A program made the position numbers and the translations under genes. From positions 247 to 64,246 of the forward strand of contig NZ_DLHN01000028.1 of assembly GCF_002483235.1 (NCBI RefSeq): 64,000 nucleotides of DNA, in the 5' to 3' direction. Origin of the DNA: Pedobacter glucosidilyticus (GTDB lineage Bacteria; Bacteroidota; Bacteroidia; Sphingobacteriales; Sphingobacteriaceae). The stretch's first letter is position 1; each line of letters begins with the position of its first letter. This document shows positions 53,784 through 62,669 of this stretch, in pieces. A model generated the notes under the pieces. The model worked only from the letters and a program-made list of their open reading frames with translations, was not told where the DNA came from and made no database searches.

Positions 53784-55829
53784 ATGAAGCTTTATTATCC
53801 TGAATTTCTTTTCGGATTATTATTAATTGCCATTCCGGTGATTATTCATCTTTTCAATTTTAGAAAGTTCAAAAAAGTTTATTTCTCTAATACTAGCTTT
53901 TTAAAGGATATACAGCAGCAAACATCATCTAGAAGAAATATAAAAGAACGCTTAATCTTATTAAGTAGGATTTTAGCAGTTACTTTCCTAGTATTAGCCT
54001 TCGCTAAGCCTTATATACCTCAAGGTGATGATATTAATAATCAGCAAAATCATTTGGTAAGTATTTACATAGATAACTCTTACTCTATGGAAACTGTAAA
54101 CCAGGATGGAAGATTACTAGATGAAGCCAAACGCAAAGCCAGAGAAATTGTAACTACTTATGGTTTAAGTGATAAATTTCAATTGTTGAGTAATGATTTT
54201 AATGGTTCACAAAACCGATTATTAGATAGAGAAGCTTTTTTAGAAGCTTTAGATGCCATAGAAATTAGCGCAAGAGCCTATGATTATCAGCAAGTTTTAA
54301 ATCAACAAGAACGATTTTTTAAGACCAACAACGGCTATCAAAAACACGCTTATCTGGTGTCTGATTTTCAGCAACAAGATAATCTCCAGTTACAAAAAGA
54401 TAGCACAGCAAAATATCATCTCATTAAACTAAAAGCCAATAGCTTACCAAATGTTGCGGTAGATAGTGTTTGGTTTATTTCTCCTTTGCATCGTCCGCAA
54501 AGTAAAGAGCAATTGGTAGTAAGGGTAAAAAATTATTCTGATAAAAGCCTGGCAGATATATCGCTTACTTTAAAAATCAATAACCAAATAAAAGCTATTG
54601 GCAAAGTAGCTATAGCACCAAGAGAAAGCAGTTTAGATACCCTTACTTTTTCTGGTTTAAATACCGGCTGGCAAAAAGGAGAGTTGAGGGTTAAAGATTA
54701 TCCAATGGTTTTTGATGATGCTTTATTTTTTGCTTTTCAGGTTAAAAAAGACCTCCCTATAACCATCATCAATTCAACTATAGAAGCTAATGCTATCTCA
54801 TCAGCTTTTGATACGGATAGCTTTTTCAAAGTGCAAAGCATCGGCGAAAGCCAAATAAATTATAGCGATTTAAAACAGCAACATTTAATTGTACTGCATA
54901 ATTTAAAGCGTATTTCTGAGGGCTTAAGTCAGCAATTGACAGCTTATATTAAAAATGGTGGTAATTTAAGTGTTTTCTTGCCTCTAGCGGCTGATTTACC
55001 TTCTTACATCAATTTCCTAAAAGCAGCTGGTACAAACTACCCCATCCGTTACCAAAAAGATAGCGTAATGGCTGCCAATTTAAATTTAAAGCATCCTGTT
55101 TTTGAAAACGTTTTTGAAAACATCCCTCAGCAAATAGATTTACCTAAAACATCTGGCTATTACCAGTTAAGTAATGTTACCAAAACCAATAAGCAAAATT
55201 TAATGGAGGTTGATGCTGCTTTACCTCTTTTGCAGGCTTATCAGGTAGGGAAGGGTAATCTTTATTTAAGTGCCATACCGCTAGAACCGCAGATTTCTAA
55301 TTTTACTAACCATGGTTTGTTTTTGCCGCTTTTATTTAAAATGGCTTTGCTAAAAAGGCAAGAGCAAACCCTGTTTTATACTTTAGGGATGCAAGAAACA
55401 GCGTTAATAGATAATGTTGATTTAGCCGCTAGTGAAGTTTTAACATTAAAATCGGTACAACAAGAAATTATACCCGAACTTAGAAATACAAGTTTAGGAA
55501 CGGTTATTTTTTTTGCCGACCAAGTTAAAGAACAAGGTTTTTATGAACTTTACAAACAAGATAAACAAGTGGCTGTACTGGCCTTTAACCAAAGTAGAAA
55601 AGAGTCTGATTTAAGCTATGCCAGTGATGCTGATTTGAATAATAGTTTTGGAAAAAATACCGAAATTATTGAAGCTGGTACATCATCCATAGCTAATCAG
55701 ATAAAAGAAGTGAAATTAGGTGCTTCTTTATGGAAACTTTGTATAATTTTGATTTTGATATTTTTGGCTATTGAGATGCTTCTTGTTAGGTATTTCAATA
55801 TCCAGGCAAATAAAACTGCAATAAATTAA
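53784..55829 (+). CDS. BatA-type membrane protein with vWA domain
   Basis: The 681-residue protein begins with the BatA N-terminal block (MKLYYPEFLFGLLLIAIPVIIHLFNFRK, first membrane helix) and a second helix at about 58-75. A von Willebrand A domain follows with the metal motif DNSYS (Asp97) inside VSIYIDNSYSMET. The long periplasmic part has no other domain I recognise, and a last helix lies near 655. BatA proteins are linked to aerotolerance and MoxR chaperones in Bacteroidota, yet no moxR or other bat gene is in the window. It lies 3 bases before the dihydroorotase-like gene. TATATTTG at 53769-53776 could be a -7 box but leaves almost no leader. Confidence 0.85.
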   Translation: MKLYYPEFLFGLLLIAIPVIIHLFNFRKFKKVYFSNTSFLKDIQQQTSSRRNIKERLILLSRILAVTFLVLAFAKPYIPQGDDINNQQNHLVSIYIDNSYSMETVNQDGRLLDEAKRKAREIVTTYGLSDKFQLLSNDFNGSQNRLLDREAFLEALDAIEISARAYDYQQVLNQQERFFKTNNGYQKHAYLVSDFQQQDNLQLQKDSTAKYHLIKLKANSLPNVAVDSVWFISPLHRPQSKEQLVVRVKNYSDKSLADISLTLKINNQIKAIGKVAIAPRESSLDTLTFSGLNTGWQKGELRVKDYPMVFDDALFFAFQVKKDLPITIINSTIEANAISSAFDTDSFFKVQSIGESQINYSDLKQQHLIVLHNLKRISEGLSQQLTAYIKNGGNLSVFLPLAADLPSYINFLKAAGTNYPIRYQKDSVMAANLNLKHPVFENVFENIPQQIDLPKTSGYYQLSNVTKTNKQNLMEVDAALPLLQAYQVGKGNLYLSAIPLEPQISNFTNHGLFLPLLFKMALLKRQEQTLFYTLGMQETALIDNVDLAASEVLTLKSVQQEIIPELRNTSLGTVIFFADQVKEQGFYELYKQDKQVAVLAFNQSRKESDLSYASDADLNNSFGKNTEIIEAGTSSIANQIKEVKLGASLWKLCIILILIFLAIEMLLVRYFNIQANKTAIN

Positions 55830-55831
55830 TC

Positions 55832-57088
55832 ATGAATATCCTTATAAAATCTTGTACGCTTGTAAGTCCTGCCTCTCCACATCATTTAAAAGTCGTAGAT
55901 GTACTGATAGAAAATGGTATCATCAGTAAAATAGCTACTGATATTAACCCAATTGATATTAAAACTATTGATGCAAAAGGGAAATACTTATCGGTAGGTT
56001 TTTTTGACTTGAATGCTAATTTAGGAGAGTTAGGATTAGAAAATAAGGAAGATTTTATAAGCGGTAGTGCAGCAGCAGCTGCCGGTGGATATACAGGGGT
56101 TGGCGTTATGCCTAATACACAGCCGCCTGTAGATGCTAAAGCTCAGGTAGAATATTTAAAAAACAGAGCTAAAGGATTATTGGTTGATATTTATCCTTAT
56201 GGTACTATTTCGCAAAAGAAAGAAGGCAAAGACCTTGCAGAAATGTACGATATGACCCAGTCTGGCGCTGTAGCTTTTACAGATGGTACAGCACCTGTAC
56301 AAGACGCTGGTTTAATGGAAAGAGCCTTATTATATGCTAAAGGTTTTGATGCTTTGGTAATTTCTTATCCCGAAGATAGCGCTATAGCCGGAAAAGCTAA
56401 AATGAATGAAGGCGAAATGAGTACCTATTTAGGGATGAAAGGTATTCCTAACATTGCCGAAGAATTAATGATTGTAAGAGACTTATATTTAGCAGAATAT
56501 ACCCAATCTAAAATACATTTTACCAGTATTTCTACCGCACACAGCGTTGAACTTATTAAAGCTGCCAAAGCCAAAGGTTTACAAGTTACCTGCGATGTTA
56601 CAGCCCACCATTTAGTTTTAACAGAACAAGCTTTACATGATTTTGATACCCATTATAAAGTAAAACCTCCTTTAAGAACAAATGCTGATGTTGAAGCTTT
56701 AACTGCTGGTATAAAAGACGGCACTATTGATGCTGTTGTTTCTCAGCACACGCCACACGAGATAGAGTTTAAAGAAGTAGAGTTTGAAACCGCTGCTTAC
56801 GGCATCACAGGTTTGCAAACAGTTTTGCCATTACTATTTAAAGCGGGTTTAAAAGCACAAGAAATTGTAGAAAAATTAGCAATTAGTCCAAGAAATATCT
56901 TGGGTTTACCACAGCCAGAAGTTAAAGAAGGCGTACAAGCCAATTTAACCTTGTTTGATGAGAGCGAGTGGGATTATACAACTGAAAATAATTACTCAAA
57001 ATCTAAAAACTCGCCTTTTATAGGAGAAAAATTAAAAGGAAAAGTTTGGTTAACCATTAATAATCATCAGCTTTACGAAGCTAAATAA
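55832..57088 (+). CDS. Dihydroorotase-like protein lacking metal ligands (probable pseudoenzyme)
   Basis: The 418-residue protein aligns well with class I dihydroorotase across its length (GGYTGVGVMPNTQPPVD, MNEGEMSTYLGMKGIPNIAEELMIVRD, VTAHHLVLTEQ). Yet the catalytic residues are gone: the HxH pair is Asn61 and Asn63 (GFFDLNANLGELG where active enzymes have DLHVHLREPG), the metal His of the ED motif is Tyr179 (YPED), the later His of the HxxH pair is Ser232 (HFTSIST), and the catalytic Asp is Gln305 (SQHTPHE). It can hardly bind two zinc ions. Similar inactive copies in other bacteria scaffold aspartate transcarbamoylase; this role is possible but no pyrB is near. Confidence 0.85.
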   Translation: MNILIKSCTLVSPASPHHLKVVDVLIENGIISKIATDINPIDIKTIDAKGKYLSVGFFDLNANLGELGLENKEDFISGSAAAAAGGYTGVGVMPNTQPPVDAKAQVEYLKNRAKGLLVDIYPYGTISQKKEGKDLAEMYDMTQSGAVAFTDGTAPVQDAGLMERALLYAKGFDALVISYPEDSAIAGKAKMNEGEMSTYLGMKGIPNIAEELMIVRDLYLAEYTQSKIHFTSISTAHSVELIKAAKAKGLQVTCDVTAHHLVLTEQALHDFDTHYKVKPPLRTNADVEALTAGIKDGTIDAVVSQHTPHEIEFKEVEFETAAYGITGLQTVLPLLFKAGLKAQEIVEKLAISPRNILGLPQPEVKEGVQANLTLFDESEWDYTTENNYSKSKNSPFIGEKLKGKVWLTINNHQLYEAK

Positions 57089-57100
57089 AATAAAAAGCTT

Positions 57101-57772
57101 ATGGACACAAAAGTAAAAGCAGCATTAGAGAGCCTTTTCAACACATTTTCTGCATTAGAAGGTGTATCTGCTCAACAAGAACTAAAGAAGTTAAATACCA
57201 TATTTGGTTCCGATCAGCATTTTATGGATAAACTGTCTGCTATGGATGAAGTTTTTGATACTTCAACAGCTTTAGATCCGGTAAGAGAGCTAACTTTTGA
57301 TTTGTTGTTAATCAACTTTTTTGCAGAAGACGCTAAAAAATTAGATGAAGATTATCTAGAATCTCCAGAATGGGAGAAAATAGAGGAAGAAACTATTGAT
57401 AGAGGTACCGAGCTTTTAAATCTTTTATTATATCTAAAAGAGTGTGATGATGAAGATATTAACCCTTCTTTAGATGACTATTTAAAAGAGTTTTTGTTGG
57501 TTGATGAGGATGAGTTTCAAGACGAGCACCGTATTTATGAAGATGTCATAGCCAACCAAGTATTAATGGAAAGCTCGCTTCAAGAAATTGCCAGAATATC
57601 TAAAAAGCTTTCTCCAGATTCAGAAATTAGAGAATTGTTTTTCCCTCTGATGGCATTTTTCTTCAATATCAATCCTGATGCACAGTATTTAAAAGAGTTT
57701 AAAGCTTTAAGTGAAGACCCGGCTTTTGATGCTGCTGTTTTAGATTTAATTGTAAACTATAATCAAGCATAA
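57101..57772 (+). CDS. Acidic protein of unknown function
   Basis: The 223-residue product is rich in Asp and Glu, with no signal, no membrane helix and a predicted all-helical pattern (LESLFNTFSALEGVSAQQELKKLNTIFG, LNLLLYLKECDDEDINPSLDDYLKEFLLVDEDE). I do not recognise a family. It is translated from a gene 12 bases after the dihydroorotase-like gene and 2 bases before the DUF4199 gene, so it belongs to that operon. It looks cytoplasmic and possibly a protein-interaction partner. Confidence 0.65.
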   Translation: MDTKVKAALESLFNTFSALEGVSAQQELKKLNTIFGSDQHFMDKLSAMDEVFDTSTALDPVRELTFDLLLINFFAEDAKKLDEDYLESPEWEKIEEETIDRGTELLNLLLYLKECDDEDINPSLDDYLKEFLLVDEDEFQDEHRIYEDVIANQVLMESSLQEIARISKKLSPDSEIRELFFPLMAFFFNINPDAQYLKEFKALSEDPAFDAAVLDLIVNYNQA

Positions 57773-57774
57773 GC

Positions 57775-58311
57775 ATGAAAGAATTAGAAGTTAGACCAAC
57801 CAAAACAGCTAGTTACTGGGCTTTATTAGCCTTTGTCATGATTGTTATCTTAACTTATGTGTTTTACTTTGCAGACGTTGATCAAAAATCGGCATTAAAC
57901 TATATCACTTATATTCCTTTTATAGCTTGCTTGGGTTTAGCTATTAAAAATCATAAAGAAAAAGAATTAGACGGCTATATCTCTTTTGGTAGGGCATTTA
58001 ATACAGGCTTCAGATTTAGCTCTTTACTTTCTTTAATGATGGGTTTATTTATGATGGTTTATTTAAAATGGTTAAATCCTGATGTTTTAGAATTGGGTTT
58101 GGTTGAAGCAGAAAACCAGATGTTAGACCAAGGTCAATCATCAAAGCAAATAGATGCCGCCATGAGTATAGCTAGAAGTTGGGGACCTTACCTAGCTGCT
58201 GTAACAACAGCTATTATGTACACTTTAACCGGGGCGGCTTTAAGTTTGGTATTTGCAGCTATCTTTAAAAAAGAAGCGCCCATGTTTGAAGAAAGCGAAA
58301 GTGAAGCATAA
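57775..58311 (+). CDS. DUF4199 membrane protein
   Basis: The 178-residue protein has about four membrane helices (about 14-32, 40-58, 74-97, 142-165) and the DUF4199 core pattern YISFGRAFNTGFRFSSLLSLM near 62-82. This domain is found mostly in Bacteroidota and its function is not known. The acidic tail (EESESEA) faces the cytoplasm. It follows the acidic unknown by 2 bases and precedes the glycosyltransferase gene by 66. Confidence 0.8.
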   Translation: MKELEVRPTKTASYWALLAFVMIVILTYVFYFADVDQKSALNYITYIPFIACLGLAIKNHKEKELDGYISFGRAFNTGFRFSSLLSLMMGLFMMVYLKWLNPDVLELGLVEAENQMLDQGQSSKQIDAAMSIARSWGPYLAAVTTAIMYTLTGAALSLVFAAIFKKEAPMFEESESEA

Positions 58312-58377
58312 ATATTCATTATCAATATAAATCATCAATAAAATAGGTTGGCTGCCAAATAAAGCTCATGTTAAGAA

Positions 58378-59331
58378 ATGGATATTTCAGTTGTAATACC
58401 CTTATATAATGAAGTAGAATCATTACCAGAACTTACCCAATGGATAAGACAAGTAATGCAAAAGAACGCATACAGTTATGAAATTATCTTAATTGATGAT
58501 GGTAGTAATGATGGTTCTTGGGAAAAGATAGAGGAATTACAACAGCAACATGAACAATTAAAAGCCATTAAATTCAGAAGAAATTACGGTAAATCTGCTG
58601 CTTTAAATGTTGGCTTTAATGCTGTAAAGGGAGATGTTGTCATCACTATGGATGCTGATTTACAAGACTCGCCAGATGAAATTCCGGTACTTTACCGTCG
58701 TATAAAAGAAGAAAAGCTAGATTTGATATCCGGTTGGAAGAAAAAGCGTTACGATCCGCTAAGTAAAACTATCCCAACTAAATTATTTAACGCTGCTACC
58801 AGAAGCATGTCTGGTATTCACAATCTTCACGATTTTAATTGCGGATTAAAAGCTTACCGCAAAGAAGTGGTTAAAAATATCGAGGTTTACGGCGAAATGC
58901 ATCGTTATATTCCTGTAATTGCAAAATGGGCAGGTTTTAATAAGATAGAAGAACAAGTTGTAGAGCATAGAGCCAGAAAATACGGAACTACAAAATTTGG
59001 TTTCAGCAGGTTTATCAACGGTTTTCTAGACTTATTATCAATCTTCTTTGTAGGTAAATTTGGTAAAAGACCCATGCACTTTTTTGGTACTATGGGGGTA
59101 TTAAGTTTCTTTTTCGGAACCATTATGGCTTTATGGATTATAGGCGAAAAGCTTTACCATATTGCTATGCACACTCCTTATCAAAGAGAAGTAACGGAGC
59201 AACCCATGTTTTATATCGCATTGGTTGCAGTAGTAGTAGGGGCACAGTTATTTTTAACAGGCTTTGTTGCCGAGTTAGTTTCAAGAAGCTCAGCAAACAG
59301 AAACCAGTATCAAATAGAAAAAGAAATATAG
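58378..59331 (+). CDS. Family 2 glycosyltransferase, GtrB/dolichol-phosphate-mannose-synthase type
   Basis: The 317-residue protein has VSVVIPLYNEVESL, IDDGSNDGSWE, a DxD-like VVITMDADLQDSPDEI with the GT2-specific DADLQD, and the later DFNCGLKAYRKEVV. Two membrane helices at about 232-255 and 274-300 anchor it, as in GtrB. The family puts a sugar on undecaprenyl (or dolichyl) phosphate at the inner membrane for later glycan or lipid A modification. It starts a set of two neighbouring glycosyltransferase genes. Confidence 0.9.
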   Translation: MDISVVIPLYNEVESLPELTQWIRQVMQKNAYSYEIILIDDGSNDGSWEKIEELQQQHEQLKAIKFRRNYGKSAALNVGFNAVKGDVVITMDADLQDSPDEIPVLYRRIKEEKLDLISGWKKKRYDPLSKTIPTKLFNAATRSMSGIHNLHDFNCGLKAYRKEVVKNIEVYGEMHRYIPVIAKWAGFNKIEEQVVEHRARKYGTTKFGFSRFINGFLDLLSIFFVGKFGKRPMHFFGTMGVLSFFFGTIMALWIIGEKLYHIAMHTPYQREVTEQPMFYIALVAVVVGAQLFLTGFVAELVSRSSANRNQYQIEKEI

Positions 59332-59396
59332 TTTTTGGTTCATTCTCATGATGTTATCAAAAGATCTGGATTAACTCATTAACCTCTTCATCTTAA

Positions 59397-60383
59397 ATGT
59401 TTTTTTCCATTATTATTCCATTATACAACAGGCCACAAGAGATTAAAGAACTGCTAGAAAGTTTAACGCAGCAAACTTATACTTCTTTTGAGGTTTTGGT
59501 GGTAGAAGATGGCTCTAAGCATGATGCTAAGGCTATTATAGAGAGCTTTAAGAATCAGTTAGACATCCATTATTTTTATAAAGAAAATGCCGGACAAGGC
59601 TTTGCTCGTAATTATGGTTTTGAAAGATCTAAAGGTGATTATTTTATTTTTTTTGATTCTGATTGTATCATCCCCCACAATTATTTAGAGCTTTTAAGAG
59701 ACCATTTCTACCAAGAATATTTAGATGCTTACGGTGGTCCGGATGAAGCACATTCTTCTTTTACAGCTGTACAAAAGGCTATTAGCTACGGCATGACATC
59801 CTTTTTAACTACCGGAGGGATTAGAAGCAAGCAAAAAAATGCAGGAGGTAAGTTCCATCCAAGAAGCTTTAATATGGGTATTTCCAGAGAAGTTTGGGAA
59901 AAAACAGGAGGTTTTAAATTAACCCGTATGGGAGAAGATATGGATTTATCTATCCGTATACATCAAATGGGTTTTAAAATAGGTTTGGTGCCAGAAGCTA
60001 AAGTATACCACAAAAGAAGAACAAGTTTTAAACAATTTTGGAAACAAATCCACTCATTTGGTCGCACTCGGGTAGATTTGTTTTTACGCTATCCTGATAC
60101 CCTAAAAGCGGTTCATTTGCTACCTGTAGCATTTACAGCTTTCTTAATTTTAGTCTTCATGCTTAACCTTTTTTCTATAGGCTTGGCTATTTTAGGTAAT
60201 TTATTACTACTGGCTTACATAATGTTGATATTTTTTGATTCTTTGTTTAAAAATAAGTCATTAAATGTTGCATTTTTGAGCATTATTGCGTCTTTCATAC
60301 AGCTAACAGCTTATGGCTTTGGTTTTGTGCAAGATTATTGCAAACGTGTAATATTAAAGCAAGACATTAACAATCAATATTAG
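59397..60383 (+). CDS. Family 2 glycosyltransferase, membrane-anchored
   Basis: The 328-residue protein opens with FSIIIPLYNRPQEIKELLESL, has VVEDGS and FFDSDCIIPHNYL (DxD site), and the downstream acceptor motif GFKLTRMGEDMDLSIR (ED acidic pair). Two or three membrane helices lie at about 242-312. It is a GT-A fold inverting transferase of unknown sugar and acceptor, probably for a cell-surface glycan or glycolipid. It is in the same direction as the GtrB-type gene, 65 bases after it. Confidence 0.88.
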   Translation: MFFSIIIPLYNRPQEIKELLESLTQQTYTSFEVLVVEDGSKHDAKAIIESFKNQLDIHYFYKENAGQGFARNYGFERSKGDYFIFFDSDCIIPHNYLELLRDHFYQEYLDAYGGPDEAHSSFTAVQKAISYGMTSFLTTGGIRSKQKNAGGKFHPRSFNMGISREVWEKTGGFKLTRMGEDMDLSIRIHQMGFKIGLVPEAKVYHKRRTSFKQFWKQIHSFGRTRVDLFLRYPDTLKAVHLLPVAFTAFLILVFMLNLFSIGLAILGNLLLLAYIMLIFFDSLFKNKSLNVAFLSIIASFIQLTAYGFGFVQDYCKRVILKQDINNQY

Positions 60384-60402
60384 TTTATACCTTAAATCTT
60401 AA

Positions 60403-61152
60403 ATGGAGAAATCTTTTTCAGTAATAGAAGTTTTAGAAACCTCATGGGAAATCACCAAGAAGAATTTTTTAGTGATTATTGGCTATTCTGTAACAGCTTT
60501 TATTATACTGGCTTTAATGCAATTTACCTCTATGTTTTTAATTGGTAGCGGGGGTTTTCTTAGCTTTATTATTCTTTTCTTGGTATTGATTTTAAATAGC
60601 ATGGCAACATTAGGTTTTTATAAACTTACTTTCCATCTTATCGATAAAGAAAATGAAGACATTGAAATAAAGTCAGTCATCCCAACCTGGAAAAATATTT
60701 CTAGTTTTATTACTTTAACCTTGTTTTTAGGGTTCATTGTAGCCACTTTTAACCTCATTTATCAAAAGTTACTTACGCTGGATACTTTTAGCAAATTTAT
60801 AGACCAATTAAAAGTAACCCCCATAGCATTAGAACTTTTAGCCGTAATTGCCTTTGTTTTATTGATGATGGTAACCATGCGCTTTATGTTTTTTCCTTGT
60901 TTTATTGTTGATGATGATTCTAATTCTATAGAGTCTTTAAGACAAAGTAGGGCACTTACTCAGGATAATTTATTGAGGATAGTAACCGTTTTACTCATCG
61001 TAGTTGGTTTTATAATACTAGGCTTTTTGGCATTAGGAGTAGGTATTATTGTAACTTATCCGTTTACAAATGTGATATTGGTTGTAACATATCGTAAATT
61101 GGTAAACTCTTATGTACAAGAGCATGATGGCCAATTACCATCTGCCGAATAA
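60403..61152 (+). CDS. Polytopic membrane protein (DUF975/YciC-like)
   Basis: The 249-residue protein has about six membrane helices and a central amphipathic SFITLTLFLGFIVATF section. The pattern FPCFIVDDDSNSIESLRQSRALTQDNLLRIV near 165-195 is the repeated unit of YciC/DUF975-like inner-membrane proteins, whose work is unknown. Similar proteins occur beside lipid or glycan genes. It begins 19 bases after the glycosyltransferase gene and ends 8 bases before the GH3-type enzyme gene. Confidence 0.65.
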   Translation: MEKSFSVIEVLETSWEITKKNFLVIIGYSVTAFIILALMQFTSMFLIGSGGFLSFIILFLVLILNSMATLGFYKLTFHLIDKENEDIEIKSVIPTWKNISSFITLTLFLGFIVATFNLIYQKLLTLDTFSKFIDQLKVTPIALELLAVIAFVLLMMVTMRFMFFPCFIVDDDSNSIESLRQSRALTQDNLLRIVTVLLIVVGFIILGFLALGVGIIVTYPFTNVILVVTYRKLVNSYVQEHDGQLPSAE

Positions 61153-61160
61153 ACAACACT

Positions 61161-62663
61161 ATGGGATTAAAAGCAGCGTTAAGTAAACCATTTGCAGCCT
61201 GGGCAGTGCGGGGCATAAATAAGTGGAAGTTTAATGCAGTAGCCGCTCAAGAAAAAGTATTAGCTAATTTAATTAATACCGCAAAAGATACCGTTTTTGG
61301 TAAGGATCACCAGTTTCAGGATATAAAAAATTATCAGGATTTTAAAAAATACGTTCCCGTTAGGGACTATGAAGATTTAAAGCCTTATGTAGAGCGTGTA
61401 GTTAAAGGAGAAGCTGATATTTTATGGAAAGGAAAACCGCTTTATTTCGCTAAAACATCTGGAACTACTTCGGGTGTTAAATATATACCGCTTTCTAAAG
61501 AGTCTATGCCAGAGCATATTAAAGCCGCCAGAAATGCTTTATTATGTTACATCCACGAAACCGGAGACGCTAGTTTTGTAGATGGTAAAATGATATTCTT
61601 ACAAGGCAGTCCGGAAATGGATAAAAAAGCTGGAATTTCTTTCGGAAGACTTTCTGGCATTGTAGCACATCATGTTCCGCAGTATTTGCAAAAAAATAGG
61701 TTGCCAAGTTATCAGGTAAATTGTATTGCCGATTGGGAAGAAAAAGTAGACGCTATTGTAGAAGAAACTTTTCATGAAGATATGCGATTGATATCCGGTA
61801 TACCACCTTGGTGTCAAATGTATTTTGATCGTTTATCGGCGAAAGCAAATGGTAAAAAGATAAAAGACATCTTTAAAAACTTCAATTTATTTGTTTACGG
61901 AGGGGTTAATTTTGAGCCTTACCGAGCAAGAATTGAAGAAAGTATAGGGAAAAAGATTGCTACCATAGAAACTTACCCAGCTTCAGAAGGTTTTATCGCT
62001 TTTCAGGACTCTCAGAAAGATAAAGGTTTATTACTTTTGGCGGATGCAGGTATATTTTACGAATTTATCCCTACGGATGAATACTTTAATGAAAAGCCAA
62101 CTCGCTTAAGCTTAGTTGATGTAGAACTTAATAAAAATTATGCTTTAGTTATGAGTACCAATGCTGGTTTGTGGGGATATGCCATTGGCGATACGGTGAA
62201 GTTTATTTCTAAAAATCCATATAAAATCTTGGTAACAGGAAGAATAAAGCATTATATTTCTGCTTTTGGCGAGCATGTGATAGGCGAGGAGGTAGAACAT
62301 GCTTTGCTTCATGTAGCCAAAGAAGAAGGTTTAGAAATCACTGAGTTTACGGTTGCCCCACAGGTAAATCCGCCAGCGGGAGAGCTGCCTTACCACGAGT
62401 GGTTTGTAGAATTTGCAAAACAACCTACAGATTTAGCTGTTTTTAGTGCCAAAGTAGATGAACAATTACAGTTGAAAAATATTTATTACAAAGATTTGAT
62501 TCAAGGTAAGGTATTACAGCCTTTAATCATCAGACCGTTGCAAGCAGAAGCTTTTGTTAATTTCATGCGGGCAGAAGGTAAACTAGGTGGGCAAAATAAA
62601 GTGCCTCGTTTGGCAAACGATAGAGCTTTGGCAGATAAACTTGTTCCTTATCAATTATCATAA
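61161..62663 (+). CDS. GH3 auxin-responsive-promoter-family acyl-adenylating enzyme
   Basis: The 500-residue protein has the ANL-like motif KTSGTTSGVKYIPLS (phosphate loop near residue 99), ETYPASEGFIAFQD, and the late VTGRIKHYISAFGEHV, which fit the GH3/JAR1 group named after plant hormone-conjugating enzymes (unrelated to glycoside hydrolase family 3). Such enzymes adenylate a carboxylic acid and pass it to an amino acid or other amine. The bacterial substrate is unknown; position beside dxr and glycosyltransferase genes gives no answer. Confidence 0.88.
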   Translation: MGLKAALSKPFAAWAVRGINKWKFNAVAAQEKVLANLINTAKDTVFGKDHQFQDIKNYQDFKKYVPVRDYEDLKPYVERVVKGEADILWKGKPLYFAKTSGTTSGVKYIPLSKESMPEHIKAARNALLCYIHETGDASFVDGKMIFLQGSPEMDKKAGISFGRLSGIVAHHVPQYLQKNRLPSYQVNCIADWEEKVDAIVEETFHEDMRLISGIPPWCQMYFDRLSAKANGKKIKDIFKNFNLFVYGGVNFEPYRARIEESIGKKIATIETYPASEGFIAFQDSQKDKGLLLLADAGIFYEFIPTDEYFNEKPTRLSLVDVELNKNYALVMSTNAGLWGYAIGDTVKFISKNPYKILVTGRIKHYISAFGEHVIGEEVEHALLHVAKEEGLEITEFTVAPQVNPPAGELPYHEWFVEFAKQPTDLAVFSAKVDEQLQLKNIYYKDLIQGKVLQPLIIRPLQAEAFVNFMRAEGKLGGQNKVPRLANDRALADKLVPYQLS

Positions 62664-62669
62664 CAAAAA

